This document shows positions 16,601 to 25,318 of a DNA stretch of 64,000 bases, piece after piece (the stretch's first letter is position 1; each line of letters opens with the position of its first letter). The DNA comes from Ewingella americana ATCC 33852 (GTDB taxonomy: Bacteria > Pseudomonadota > Gammaproteobacteria > Enterobacterales > Enterobacteriaceae), in NCBI RefSeq assembly GCF_000735345.1, contig NZ_JMPJ01000038.1, positions 62,001 to 126,000 on the forward strand, written 5' to 3'. The translations under genes and the position numbers were made by a program. The notes under the pieces are model-generated. The model did not search any database and was not told where the DNA came from. It saw nothing but the letters and a program-made list of their open reading frames with translations.

Positions 16601-16842
16601 TTAAACTCCGTGATATTTCTCTAATATGACATCAGTATCGTTAATCGCTGTTTCATTGCCCCAGCCCAGCTGCATACAGAATTTCTCTGCGCGACTACTT
16701 CTATCGCAAGAACACGCCCCCCAAGTACCGTAAACAAAGGTTTAGTGCTTCTAAAACCACACATATCGTGGCCAATTTCAAACTAAAAATGATACGCCAG
16801 ACCACTGTACTCACCCAGCGGAATGGTGGTAACTCGCAGCAT
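16601..16842 (-). pseudogene. Decayed small gene (one stop, one frameshift)
   Basis: On the minus strand an ATG at 16842 opens a frame MLRVTTIPLGEYSGLAYHF, hits TAG (complement at 16783-16785), resumes as FEIGHDMCGFRSTK, then shifts frame near 16740 and continues GTWGACSCDRSSRAEKFC to ILEKYHGV and TAA at 16601. Joined, this is an approximately 80-residue Cys-rich protein. The continuity of sensible protein across the two lesions is what supports the call. I do not recognise the family. It sits at the right edge of the island and suggests units there decay once inserted. Confidence 0.5.
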
Positions 16843-16859
16843 TAAACCCCGCCCCCTAT

Positions 16860-16878
16860 TAATGAACCCCGTTCATTA
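16860..16878. promoter_or_regulatory. Candidate operator upstream of the alcohol dehydrogenase
   Basis: TAATGAAC-CCC-GTTCATTA is a perfect inverted repeat with 8-bp arms, 102 bases before the ATG. The form resembles TetR- or MarR-type sites. No such regulator is adjacent (the neighbour is LysR-type), so the binder may be encoded elsewhere. Confidence 0.5.
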
Positions 16879-16979
16879 TTTCAGTGAATTAGCTCGGATT
16901 GTTACCCTGTCTGTTGAGTCTTAAGCTGTTGCTATCCGTGAGCAGATTAATGGTCACGTCACTAGCACAGGAGTTAGGC

Positions 16980-18011
16980 ATGGAAAAGAAGATGAAAGCC
17001 GTCGTGATGACTGGGGCTGGCCTCCCATGGGAAGTGTGGGAAGTCCCTATGCCAAAAGCTGAGCCGGGGCAGGTATTAGTTAAAGTCCATGCATCGGGTA
17101 TGTGCTACACCGACGTGTGGTCAACCGAGGGCTACGGCGGCGACATCTTCCCGCAGACGCCCGGACATGAAGTGGTGGGGGAAGTGGTTGAAGTTGGCGC
17201 TGGCGTTCACAGCAGAAAGGTCGGCGATCGGGTTGGCACCACTTGGGTGCAGTCCTCATGCGGGCGCTGTGACTACTGCCGTGAAAACCGTCCTTTGACC
17301 GGGCAAACGGCGATGAATTGCGTTTCACCAAGGACCACGGGGTTTGTGGCTCAGGGCGGGCATGCCGAGTACATCGCTATCTCGGCGGAAGGCACGGTAT
17401 TGCTGCCTGAAGGGCTATCCTACGTTGATGCAGCGCCGATGATGTGCGCGGGTTACACCACGTGGAGTGGTATTCGGGATGCCGCGCCAAAACCTCATGA
17501 GAAGATTGCCGTTTTAGGTATCGGTGGGTTGGGGCACGTGGCTTTGCAGCTATCGCGAGCCTGTGGATTTAATACCATTGCAATCACGCATTCGGCAGAT
17601 AAACACGCGTTAGCCAAGCAGTTGGGGGCTGATCAGGTTGTGAGTTCCGGTAAAGAGTTGAAAGAGATCGGCGGGGCGGACATTTTACTGGTCACCACCA
17701 ATGATTTTGATTCTGCACAGGAAGCCATGGCCGGGCTGCGAGTTGATGGGCGGGTTGTTCTTTGTGGATTGGATTTCAGCAAACCTTTTAGTATTTCCTC
17801 GGAAGGGGTGCCGTTCCACATGATGCGCCAGCAGGTTATCGGCTCCACTCATGGCGGCCAGCATTATCTCAGTGAGGTACTAAACCTTGCGGCTCAAGGT
17901 AAAGTGAAGCCGATTGTTGAGACTTACACCCTCGATCAGGCCCAAGAAGCCTATGCCCGCCTTTCCTCGGGGAAAATGCGTTTTCGTGGAGTGTTCACCC
18001 CTCAGGGTTAG
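16980..18011 (+). CDS. Zinc-dependent alcohol dehydrogenase (MDR)
   Basis: A 343-aa medium-chain dehydrogenase. GMCYTD and GHE give the catalytic zinc ligands, SSCGRCDYCRE plus a later Cys the structural zinc site, and GIGGLGHVALQ the NAD(P)-binding turn. It is closest to bacterial AdhP/AdhA-like alcohol dehydrogenases. AGGAG six bases before the ATG at 16980 fixes the start; an ORF extension to 16899 would add an unrelated hydrophobic leader. A LysR gene follows on the same strand. The substrate is probably a primary alcohol or aldehyde. Confidence 0.9.
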   Translation: MEKKMKAVVMTGAGLPWEVWEVPMPKAEPGQVLVKVHASGMCYTDVWSTEGYGGDIFPQTPGHEVVGEVVEVGAGVHSRKVGDRVGTTWVQSSCGRCDYCRENRPLTGQTAMNCVSPRTTGFVAQGGHAEYIAISAEGTVLLPEGLSYVDAAPMMCAGYTTWSGIRDAAPKPHEKIAVLGIGGLGHVALQLSRACGFNTIAITHSADKHALAKQLGADQVVSSGKELKEIGGADILLVTTNDFDSAQEAMAGLRVDGRVVLCGLDFSKPFSISSEGVPFHMMRQQVIGSTHGGQHYLSEVLNLAAQGKVKPIVETYTLDQAQEAYARLSSGKMRFRGVFTPQG

Positions 18012-18128
18012 CCCACGGGTTGAAGCTCGCAGGCTAGCCGGTGGCTGGCCTGATTTAAGCGCAATGGGTAGTTTTTTGTCACGCTAGCCATTACTTTTAA
18101 GTGTATGACACCCCTCAGTTGAGGCTAT

Positions 18129-19034
18129 ATGGGCCTAAACCCACCGTTTAAAAGCAATGATCTGTTCGCGCTGACCGTTTTTCTGGCCGTCGCCACGCAC
18201 CGCAGTTTTCGTGTGGCAGCCACCGAGTTGGAGCTGACGCCTTCTGCCGTCAGTCATGCCATTAAAAATCTGGAAAAGCGCCTTGGCGTGCGACTATTTC
18301 ACCGCACCACGCGCAGCGTGTCCTTAACCGATGCCGGCGAGCAGCTCTCTGCTCAGCTATCTCCAGCGTTTGGTTCGATCACTCAGGCGCTGGAGGAGGT
18401 TGATGATTTTCGTGATTCGCCGAAAGGCGTGGTGCGCATCAACTCCAGCGAGGGCGGGGTGCGGCTGGTTTTGCTGCCCATTTTGGCGCAATTCTTAGAT
18501 AAGTATCCGCAGGTCCATCTCGACATCATATGCGATGGCAAGCTCAGTGATATCGTCGCCGACGGCTTCGATGCCGGTATTCGTCTGGCGGAGGATGTGC
18601 CACAAGATATGATTGCCATACGGGTGACCGGGCCGGTGCGATTTGCCGCCGTCGCCTCACCCCGTTATTTCTCCACGTGGGGCAGGCCAACGTCGCCGCG
18701 AGAGTTATTGGAGCATCGCTGCATTCGCTTTCGTTTCGACAGTGGGGCTATTTATCGTTGGGAGTTCGAACGTGATGGTCATGCTGAAGTGATGAACGTC
18801 ACCGGCCCGCTGACCCTGACGGACCAACCGATGATGGTCGACGCGGCAATAGACGGTATCGGCATTGCGTTTGTGCCTGAGCACTTGGCGCTCAAGGCCA
18901 TCGCCGAGGGCAGGCTGGAACGTGTATTAGACGACTGGTGCCCTGAATACCCCGGATTATCCCTCTACTACTCGGGGCATCGGCATGTCTCAAGAGGGCT
19001 AAAGGCGCTGATAAATTGCATTCGGGGAGAGTAA
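18129..19034 (+). CDS. LysR-family transcriptional regulator
   Basis: A 301-aa LysR protein. The winged helix includes FRVAATELELTPSAVSHAIKNL and LGVRLFHRTTRSVSLTDAG, with a CrgA-like effector domain after residue 90. GAGG precedes its ATG. It lies 117 bases downstream of and co-directional with the alcohol dehydrogenase, so cotranscription is possible, unlike the usual divergent layout. Target unknown. Confidence 0.88.
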   Translation: MGLNPPFKSNDLFALTVFLAVATHRSFRVAATELELTPSAVSHAIKNLEKRLGVRLFHRTTRSVSLTDAGEQLSAQLSPAFGSITQALEEVDDFRDSPKGVVRINSSEGGVRLVLLPILAQFLDKYPQVHLDIICDGKLSDIVADGFDAGIRLAEDVPQDMIAIRVTGPVRFAAVASPRYFSTWGRPTSPRELLEHRCIRFRFDSGAIYRWEFERDGHAEVMNVTGPLTLTDQPMMVDAAIDGIGIAFVPEHLALKAIAEGRLERVLDDWCPEYPGLSLYYSGHRHVSRGLKALINCIRGE

Positions 19035-19097
19035 ATCCAGATGGCAGTTTTTATGTGCTGCCAACTGTTTTTCATTTCAAATTTGTTCTTTCTACTG

Positions 19098-19517
19098 CTA
19101 GCGAGCGTTTCTGTTATCCACGCTAAAGCCGCCAGCTCCGAGGAGGAACAGGGCGATAAAGCCGCCGGACATGGTGACGTTCTTCATCAGCATCAGCTGG
19201 CTTTGCATGTCGGGGCCGCTATGGAAAATCAGCCCTGAGATGATACAGAACCCAAAGTACAGAATGGCGACAATTCTGGTTTGGTAGCCCACTAAAAGAG
19301 CCAGACCGCCGCCCAATTCGGTTAAGATAACCAAAGGCAGCAGCGCGGCGGGGACGCCCATAGAGGCCATATATTCGCCGGTCGCGTTATATGCTGAAAG
19401 TTTACCAATACCGGCAATAATGAAAACGGATGAAAGCACCACTCGCATAAAGACAGACACTAAACCGTAAAAGACTTTATTAGCGATTAGGTCGTTAAAC
19501 TTTGCGTTTATAGACAT
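19098..19517 (-). CDS. DoxX-family membrane protein
   Basis: A 139-aa inner-membrane protein with four hydrophobic segments. RVVLSSVFIIAGIGKL and the later TELGGGLALLVGYQTRI are the DoxX signatures. DoxX proteins associate with redox enzymes and quinone-linked stress responses, without a settled general function. It is the last gene of a four-gene minus-strand operon (MDR, MDR, SDR, DoxX), which suggests a role in the same electrophile or quinone response. Confidence 0.88.
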   Translation of the reverse strand: MSINAKFNDLIANKVFYGLVSVFMRVVLSSVFIIAGIGKLSAYNATGEYMASMGVPAALLPLVILTELGGGLALLVGYQTRIVAILYFGFCIISGLIFHSGPDMQSQLMLMKNVTMSGGFIALFLLGAGGFSVDNRNAR

Positions 19518-19650
19518 TACTGTTTCCTCACTACATTTTGGAATAAAGGCATTAAAATGCTCGGCACGTGGTTAAATAACGCTGCGGCCGAACAATTAAT
19601 GCATTAATGATATTTTTAGTTAATTAAGTCTTACTGTGTTCCGCCCACGG

Positions 19651-20487
19651 CTATTTATTTAAGGCATCGTGATTGGCGGGAGGGCTACCATATAAATGAC
19701 GTAAGGAGTTGGGTAAGTAACCATTGTTATCGGTAATATTATAATGTTTAGCCACTTCAGCCGTCAGTAGGGTACTCCCCGACAAGGTTTTTAGGTTCGG
19801 GTCATTAAACAGTCCCCACACGACGCGTCCGCAAAACTCAGGGCTTTCAAAGCCTAATGTGTCACGGAGGTGGCGGGTTTTTGGGTCTGAGTCGGCAAGC
19901 TCAACCATGGTCTCTGTCGCCACGAAACCGGGCCAAAGGGAGACGGCGGAAACGTTGAAAGGCGCAAAGTGCTCGGCGTAGGACGCCGCCAATTTATCCA
20001 AGCCCGCTTTTGAGGCGTAATAGGCTGGGTCATGGACTTTCGCATCGGCATAGAAAGAGATATTGACGATCAATCCGCGCTCACCGGCAAGTAATAAGCG
20101 TGCCGCATGCCAAGTCGCAATATGGTGAGAGCGCAAACCCACATCCAATATATTGGCAAGGTCGATAGTCGCTTCCCAGAAGGGTTTTACGCCCATCTGG
20201 CTATTCAGCGACGTGGCGTTATTGACCAGAATATTGAGATAGCCGTGTTTCTTCTCCACCTGTTTAAACAGGCGTTCTATCTGCTTATCTTTAGACATGT
20301 CGCAAACCACGCCGATGCCTTGACCACCGGCTTGGGTTATTTCACTGACGACATCGTCGATGGACTCTCGGTCGCGGCCAGTAACATAGACAATCGCGCC
20401 TTTGCGACCCAGCTCTTTGGCGATACCCTTACCGATGCCCTTGCTTGAGCCGGTAATTACGGCAACGATCTCTTTTTCTTTTTTCAT
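19651..20487 (-). CDS. Short-chain dehydrogenase/reductase
   Basis: A 278-aa SDR. TGSSKGIGKGIA near residues 13-24 is the cofactor loop, NNAT replaces NNAG, and YYASK carries the catalytic Tyr and Lys. The insert after NNAT (LNSQMGVKPFWE) is like that of the DHRS1-type subgroup. It probably reduces a carbonyl with NAD(P)H. It follows the two MDR reductases in the LysR-linked operon. Confidence 0.88.
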   Translation of the reverse strand: MKKEKEIVAVITGSSKGIGKGIAKELGRKGAIVYVTGRDRESIDDVVSEITQAGGQGIGVVCDMSKDKQIERLFKQVEKKHGYLNILVNNATSLNSQMGVKPFWEATIDLANILDVGLRSHHIATWHAARLLLAGERGLIVNISFYADAKVHDPAYYASKAGLDKLAASYAEHFAPFNVSAVSLWPGFVATETMVELADSDPKTRHLRDTLGFESPEFCGRVVWGLFNDPNLKTLSGSTLLTAEVAKHYNITDNNGYLPNSLRHLYGSPPANHDALNK

Positions 20488-20527
20488 TATTGACTCCTGA
20501 TGGCAGGGGCTAAGCCCTCATCTTCAC

Positions 20528-21517
20528 TTAAAGCGTGACAACAATTTTGCCGAGTTGGGCATTAGCTTCGAGGTAATGATGTGCCATAACGATCTGTTCA
20601 AACTTGAAGGATTTGGCGATAACCGGCTTTAATTCGCCGCGACTCAGCGCCGTCAAAATAAACAGTTTTGCTTTGTCGAGGCGTGCCGGATTGCCGACAA
20701 TCTCGCTATATGCATATCCCCGGATGGTGAGACCTTTTGGGATTGCCAAACTGGCCGGGAAGGGCGTGATTTCGCCACTAAGGTTCCCGTACTCAATTAG
20801 CGTGCCGCCGGGTGCCAGCATCTCGGCGAGCCTGATCACGCCTTCGCCGCCAACGCAGTCGAAGATAACTCGCGGTGGCTTATCTCCAGTGATCTCTCTC
20901 ACTTCGGCCACGCTTTCTTCACCCTGAGAGGTGACAACCCAGGATGCACCGACATCCAGTAACGCCTGGCGTTTAGACTCGGTTCTTGAGGTGGCAATCA
21001 CCTCTGCACCCAGCATGTTGGCGATTTGAATCGCGGCGATCCCTACGCTGCTGGACGCTGCCGTTACCACCACATAATCGCCAGCGGTGATTTTTGCCAC
21101 ATCAACCAGTGCGCCATAGGCCGTGATGTATTGCATCCATGCCGAGGCTGCCTGCTCCCAAGATAAGTTTTCTGGAAGTTTCACCACATTGCTGGCCGGG
21201 AAATGAATGGTTTCACCATAGGTGGGCCATTTGCCCATATCCAGTGACGGGATAACACTCACGGCATCGCCCGGAATAAAGCCTTTTACTTCTGCGCCAA
21301 TGGCGTCGATAACGCCAGCCGCTTCATAACCCATTCGCTGCGGAAATACCGGAGGGAAGGCATATTGACCGCGACGCAGTAGCGCCTCAGCCCGATTCAA
21401 GCCGATAGCCTTGACCTTAATGCTGATTTCATCGGCGGCGAGGGGAGGAAGCTCTACATCTGCAATTTCCAGTACATCTGGCTCACCGACACGATTAAAT
21501 TGAATTACTCGGGTCAT
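20528..21517 (-). CDS. MDR-family oxidoreductase (quinone/enone reductase-like)
   Basis: A 329-aa medium-chain reductase without the structural-zinc Cys cluster. IGLNRAEALLRRGQY and RMGYEAAGVIDAIG mark the N-terminal barrel, VVTAASSSVGIAAIQIA the nucleotide-binding fold. The start at 21517 is supported by GAGGCGAG just upstream; the frame extends 27 codons further but as an unlikely leader. It is the second gene of the LysR-linked operon, 109 bases after the first MDR gene. Probable NADPH-dependent quinone or enone reductase. Confidence 0.88.
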   Translation of the reverse strand: MTRVIQFNRVGEPDVLEIADVELPPLAADEISIKVKAIGLNRAEALLRRGQYAFPPVFPQRMGYEAAGVIDAIGAEVKGFIPGDAVSVIPSLDMGKWPTYGETIHFPASNVVKLPENLSWEQAASAWMQYITAYGALVDVAKITAGDYVVVTAASSSVGIAAIQIANMLGAEVIATSRTESKRQALLDVGASWVVTSQGEESVAEVREITGDKPPRVIFDCVGGEGVIRLAEMLAPGGTLIEYGNLSGEITPFPASLAIPKGLTIRGYAYSEIVGNPARLDKAKLFILTALSRGELKPVIAKSFKFEQIVMAHHYLEANAQLGKIVVTL

Positions 21518-21625
21518 TTTTCTCGCCTCTATAGATAACGCTGCATTTTTAATAAAACGTTTAAGCCAACAATGATTTACTGTTGGCTTTTTTGACATGA
21601 AAATAAGTGTGATTTTATATAAGGC

Positions 21626-22564
21626 TTATTCTTTCATGCGTAATACGGTTTTACCTCGATAGACTCCGCTCTTAACGGAATCCAATGCTAATGAGGCATC
21701 ATTTAAAGAAAACTCCCTGGGTGGCGTGTAGGGGATTTCACCCTTAGCAATATCTCTTGCAATAGTACTCAATACGGCAGCGTTATATTTCATTTGGAAA
21801 AAAGTCCCTTTGCCCGGTTGGCCGTCTGGTTTTTTTCCGGCGATATCAACCGCAACCGCACTCGCAATACGGCCGTTCGGTGACAGAGCACTCCAGAGAG
21901 CTGTCAGGGGTTTCCCACCAACCAAATCAAGAATAAGGTCGACGTCTTTTAACTGCGCTAAAGCCTCAGGGTCGCTATAGTCAATGACCTCCGCGGCTCC
22001 CAATGACTTGACATAACTCTTGTTCTTTCTCGATGCCGTGGCGATGACCTTTGCCCCGGCGCGCTGCGCCAATGGAACGGCCAAAGAACCTACGCCACCG
22101 GCCGCGCCTTGAATCAACACGGTTTCTCCGGACTTCAACGCGCCGATATCAAATAACCCGGTCCACGCCGTCAGGCCAGCCACCGGCAGGGTTGCCGCGA
22201 TGCTGTCGCCTAAATTATCGGGAGTAGGGACTAACAGGTCCGGCGTAGTTTCTATAATTTCAGCAAATGCACCATAGTTAAGCGACTTCCCAATGACGCG
22301 ATCGCCTACCTTGAAGCTCGTGACGCCTTCGCCCACTTCAATCACATTTCCGGCAAATTCCACACCCAGAACGCAGGGCAGGACTAATGGAAAGATATTC
22401 TTAAATGTTCCGTCACGCAGTTTCCAATCAAGAGGGTTAATCCCTGCTGCTTTGATTTCTACAATGACTTTGCCGGGAGAGACTTTAGGCCGTTGGATTG
22501 GCTCAATTTTAATCGTGTCCTGGGCACCATAACGGTACATAACGGCTGCAAGTGGCTTATTCAT
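21626..22564 (-). CDS. NADP-dependent MDR oxidoreductase
   Basis: A 312-aa zinc-free medium-chain reductase. AAGINPLDWKLRDG and GVEFAGNVIEVG belong to the GroES-like domain and LIQGAAGGVGSLAVPLAQ to the Rossmann domain, as in zeta-crystallin-like quinone oxidoreductases and alkenal reductases. It is the first gene of the operon 22564-19098 and is divergent from a LysR gene 97 bases away, a layout typical of electrophile-induced reductase operons. Confidence 0.9.
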   Translation of the reverse strand: MNKPLAAVMYRYGAQDTIKIEPIQRPKVSPGKVIVEIKAAGINPLDWKLRDGTFKNIFPLVLPCVLGVEFAGNVIEVGEGVTSFKVGDRVIGKSLNYGAFAEIIETTPDLLVPTPDNLGDSIAATLPVAGLTAWTGLFDIGALKSGETVLIQGAAGGVGSLAVPLAQRAGAKVIATASRKNKSYVKSLGAAEVIDYSDPEALAQLKDVDLILDLVGGKPLTALWSALSPNGRIASAVAVDIAGKKPDGQPGKGTFFQMKYNAAVLSTIARDIAKGEIPYTPPREFSLNDASLALDSVKSGVYRGKTVLRMKE

Positions 22565-22661
22565 GTTTTATCTCCTCAGTTATTTTCAAACTGTACCCGT
22601 ATCAAAAATAATTAATAAGATGCTAAATTATGAACACTGCGTACCGAAAATGAGACAGCAT

Positions 22662-23549
22662 ATGAATATGGATGCCTTGCAGGACTTCATCAGCGTGATC
22701 ACCCACGGCAGCTTCAGCGCGGCAAGTCGCGCAACGGTGACGCCTAAAGCCTCTATTTCGCGGCGGATCCGCCAGTTGGAAGATGAACTGCAAACCCGCT
22801 TGTTTGAGCGCACCAACACCGGTTTCGCCTTGACCTCAGAAGGGGCCATGCTATTCGAGCGAGTAAAGCCGCTGGTGAACGAGCTTAGCGACATCAAAAC
22901 GGACATGATGGAACAGACTGCCAGCCCGTCGGGAAAACTGCGCGTTAGCGTTCCTCCCGTTATCGCCTTTGATACTTTGGGTAAAGCGGCTGCGCGTTAT
23001 AGAGAACTTTATCCACTGGTTGAGCTGGAACTCGTGGCTGACAGCCGATTGGTAGATCCGATTCGCGAGGGTTTTGACGCCGTTCTTCGGGTAAATCCCA
23101 AGGTGGATGAAGAGATGATCGGCGTAAAAATATTCCGCGAGACGTTAGTCTTTGTCGCCTCACTGCAATACAGAGAGAGGCTGGCTGCGGCAGAGCCCGT
23201 CACCGGGCTGCCATTCATCAGTATTGGAACCCACTGGCAACCCACTCAGTTCAGCACTGTCTGGGAAGGGGAGCCAAGAGAGTTCAAGGTGAACACCGAG
23301 CTGTATATCTCGTCTCCGTTTATCACCCGTTCGACCATTATTTCGGGATTCGGCTCCGCGCTGCTGCCAGAAGCCTTAGTCGCCGATGACATCAAAGAAA
23401 ATCGGCTAATTTCTCTGGGGGTGAGTGAAGACCCTGAGTTGATTTTATGGTGTCTCTATCCCAGCAGGCGCTATGTCACCGGGAGGTTAAGAGCCTTTAT
23501 TGATTTATTGGCGGAAACCTTCGCACAGAGCAAAAGCATTGGTCGTTAA
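22662..23549 (+). CDS. LysR-family transcriptional regulator
   Basis: A 295-aa LysR protein. The helix-turn-helix is near residues 17-38 (FSAASRATVTPKASISRRIRQL). The frame is open from 22563, which would overlap the divergent reductase; ATG at 22662 (MNMDALQDF) or 22668 is more likely because LysR proteins begin just before the helix-turn-helix. It probably controls the divergent MDR-MDR-SDR-DoxX operon. Confidence 0.88.
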   Translation: MNMDALQDFISVITHGSFSAASRATVTPKASISRRIRQLEDELQTRLFERTNTGFALTSEGAMLFERVKPLVNELSDIKTDMMEQTASPSGKLRVSVPPVIAFDTLGKAAARYRELYPLVELELVADSRLVDPIREGFDAVLRVNPKVDEEMIGVKIFRETLVFVASLQYRERLAAAEPVTGLPFISIGTHWQPTQFSTVWEGEPREFKVNTELYISSPFITRSTIISGFGSALLPEALVADDIKENRLISLGVSEDPELILWCLYPSRRYVTGRLRAFIDLLAETFAQSKSIGR

Positions 23550-23595
23550 CGGCTCGAAAAGTCAACCCGGCACCAAGGCCGCAAACTCGGGTTGG

Positions 23596-24858
23596 CTATT
23601 TCGCCACCGGCAGGTCAGCGTATCGGGTGGTGTAAGCAGGGGAAAGCATGTCACGTTTCATTGCCCAGCTTTTCTGGATGCCTTGTCCTGCGAACCATAA
23701 TTTGCCTTTGCCACTCTGGTTCAGGCCATCGACGACGCGCATCAGTGCCTCACTGTTGGCCTGTGGCTTGAACTCGTCAAACAGGTTCAGTTGCGAAATA
23801 CCCTGACTGAAGAAGTCGCCCAGCATCACGCCGGCTTTCATATATCGCGGCCCGTCCAACCAGATGCTATCAAGGGCATTCATGGCAACACGGACAATAT
23901 CGCGCGTATCGTTTGATGGCGTTAACAGCTTGCCCATCGCCTGATTCCCGTAAAAGGTTTCGCCAACGGCATGCGGGCTGCTGCGGACAAATACGGCGAT
24001 CTGCCGACAGTACTGTTTTTCGCCACGCAGCTTTTCGGCGGCCCGTTCGGCATAGGCGCAGACCGCCTGGCGCATATCGGCATACTCCGTGACGCGATAA
24101 CCAAAGGAGCGAGAACAGACGATCTGCTGTTTAGTAGGCGCGAACTCCTCCATCTCAAGGCAGGGCTCTCCGCGCAGTTCCCGCACCGTGCGCTCCAGCA
24201 CCACGTTGAAGTGTTTACGAATGACGTAGGTGCTTTGCTCCGACAGGTCTTTAGCCGTCAGGATACCCATGGCGTTCAGCTTCTTGCTGATGCGTCGCCC
24301 CACGCCCCATACGTCCTCAACCGGCGTCAGCGCCAGCAGTTTTCGCTGACGTTCGACGTTCGACAGGTCCACCACACCGCCCGTTTGCGGCCACTTCTTC
24401 GCCGCGTGGTTGGCCAGCTTTGCCAAGGTCTTGGTGGGAGCTATGCCGACGCCCACGGCGAGGTGGGTGTCACGCTTGACGCGATCCCGGATCTCCCGCC
24501 CGAACTCTTCCAAACTCCGGCTGTTGCTAAACCCGGTCAGGTCAAGAAAAGCTTCGTCAATGCTGTATATCTCAACCGACGGCGCCAGCTCCTCCAGCGT
24601 GGTCATCACTCTGCTGCTCATGTCCGCGTACAGCGCATAGTTAGAGCTGAATACGTGGATTTTATGCTTCTTTATCTCATCTTTTATTTTGAAGTAAGGC
24701 GCGCCAGTGCGGATCTCCAAGACTTTAACTTCGGCTGAGCGAGCAATCACACAGCCATCATTATTGCTGAGAACCAGCACCGGTTTACCGCGCAAATCAG
24801 GTCTAAATACCGTCTCGCAGCTGGCATAAAACGAGTTCACATCAACGAGTGCGAACAT
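23596..24858 (-). CDS. umuC: UmuC, catalytic subunit of DNA polymerase V
   Basis: A 420-aa Y-family polymerase of normal UmuC length. FALVDVNSFYASCE holds the first catalytic Asp and IYSIDEAFLDLTG the Asp-Glu pair; the little-finger and C-terminal RecA/beta-clamp interaction regions follow (LNLFDEF near the end resembles a clamp-binding peptide). It performs error-prone translesion synthesis together with UmuD'2 on RecA filaments. Its ATG overlaps the umuD stop (TAATG), so translation is coupled. umuC is intact although umuD has an in-frame amber codon. Confidence 0.95.
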   Translation of the reverse strand: MFALVDVNSFYASCETVFRPDLRGKPVLVLSNNDGCVIARSAEVKVLEIRTGAPYFKIKDEIKKHKIHVFSSNYALYADMSSRVMTTLEELAPSVEIYSIDEAFLDLTGFSNSRSLEEFGREIRDRVKRDTHLAVGVGIAPTKTLAKLANHAAKKWPQTGGVVDLSNVERQRKLLALTPVEDVWGVGRRISKKLNAMGILTAKDLSEQSTYVIRKHFNVVLERTVRELRGEPCLEMEEFAPTKQQIVCSRSFGYRVTEYADMRQAVCAYAERAAEKLRGEKQYCRQIAVFVRSSPHAVGETFYGNQAMGKLLTPSNDTRDIVRVAMNALDSIWLDGPRYMKAGVMLGDFFSQGISQLNLFDEFKPQANSEALMRVVDGLNQSGKGKLWFAGQGIQKSWAMKRDMLSPAYTTRYADLPVAK

Positions 24859-25280
24859 TAGCGCCTCAAGGTCATGATGGAGTGCTTCACGACGCCAAAG
24901 ATTTCAAATTGATCCGGCTCGGTGATCGGGATGATGGCGTGCGCCGCATTCATAGGTTTTAGATGCAGAAAGGGTCTTACCATCAACTGCTTAACCGTAA
25001 ATTCTCCCGACAGCGCGGCCACAATAATGTCGCCATGCTCGGCTTTGATGGAGCTGTCGACAATCAGCATGTCGCCATCCTTAATGCCCGCATCAACCAT
25101 AGAGTCGCCGCTCACCTTAATGAAATAGGTCGAGCTAGGGTGGCTCACCAGCAGATTGTTCAGGTCAAGGCGCTGCTCAACATAGTCCTAAGCGGGGGAG
25201 GGAAACCCGCAGGGAACGCGATCAATGAACAGCGGCAACTCTGACACGGCGCGGATGTCCGCAGGCTTGAAAAACTCCAT
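24858..25280 (-). pseudogene. umuD: umuD interrupted by an amber codon; C-terminal UmuD'-like core still open
   Basis: From ATG at 25280 the frame reads MEFFKPADIRAVSELPLF, then VPCGFPSPA with Cys24-Gly25 at the self-cleavage site, followed by TAG as codon 31 (25188-25190). It resumes at once as [13 protein letters not shown] and runs to the stop at 24858 with catalytic Ser60 (SGDSM) and Lys97 (FTVKQ) at E. coli numbering. A GTG at codon 45-46 (25148) could restart a 96-aa protein close to UmuD' minus its first 20 residues. This may be a true nonsense mutation, an amber-suppressed gene or a sequencing error; the rest shows no decay. Confidence 0.85.
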
Positions 25281-25298
25281 GATTCTACTCTCAACGGT

Positions 25299-25318
25299 AA
25301 CTGTATTTATATACAGTA
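25299..25318. promoter_or_regulatory. LexA (SOS) box of umuDC
   Basis: CTGTATTTATATACAG matches the CTGT-N8-ACAG LexA consensus perfectly, with flanking bases like those of the E. coli umuD box. It lies 18 bases upstream of the umuD ATG and should give tight SOS control. Confidence 0.93.
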
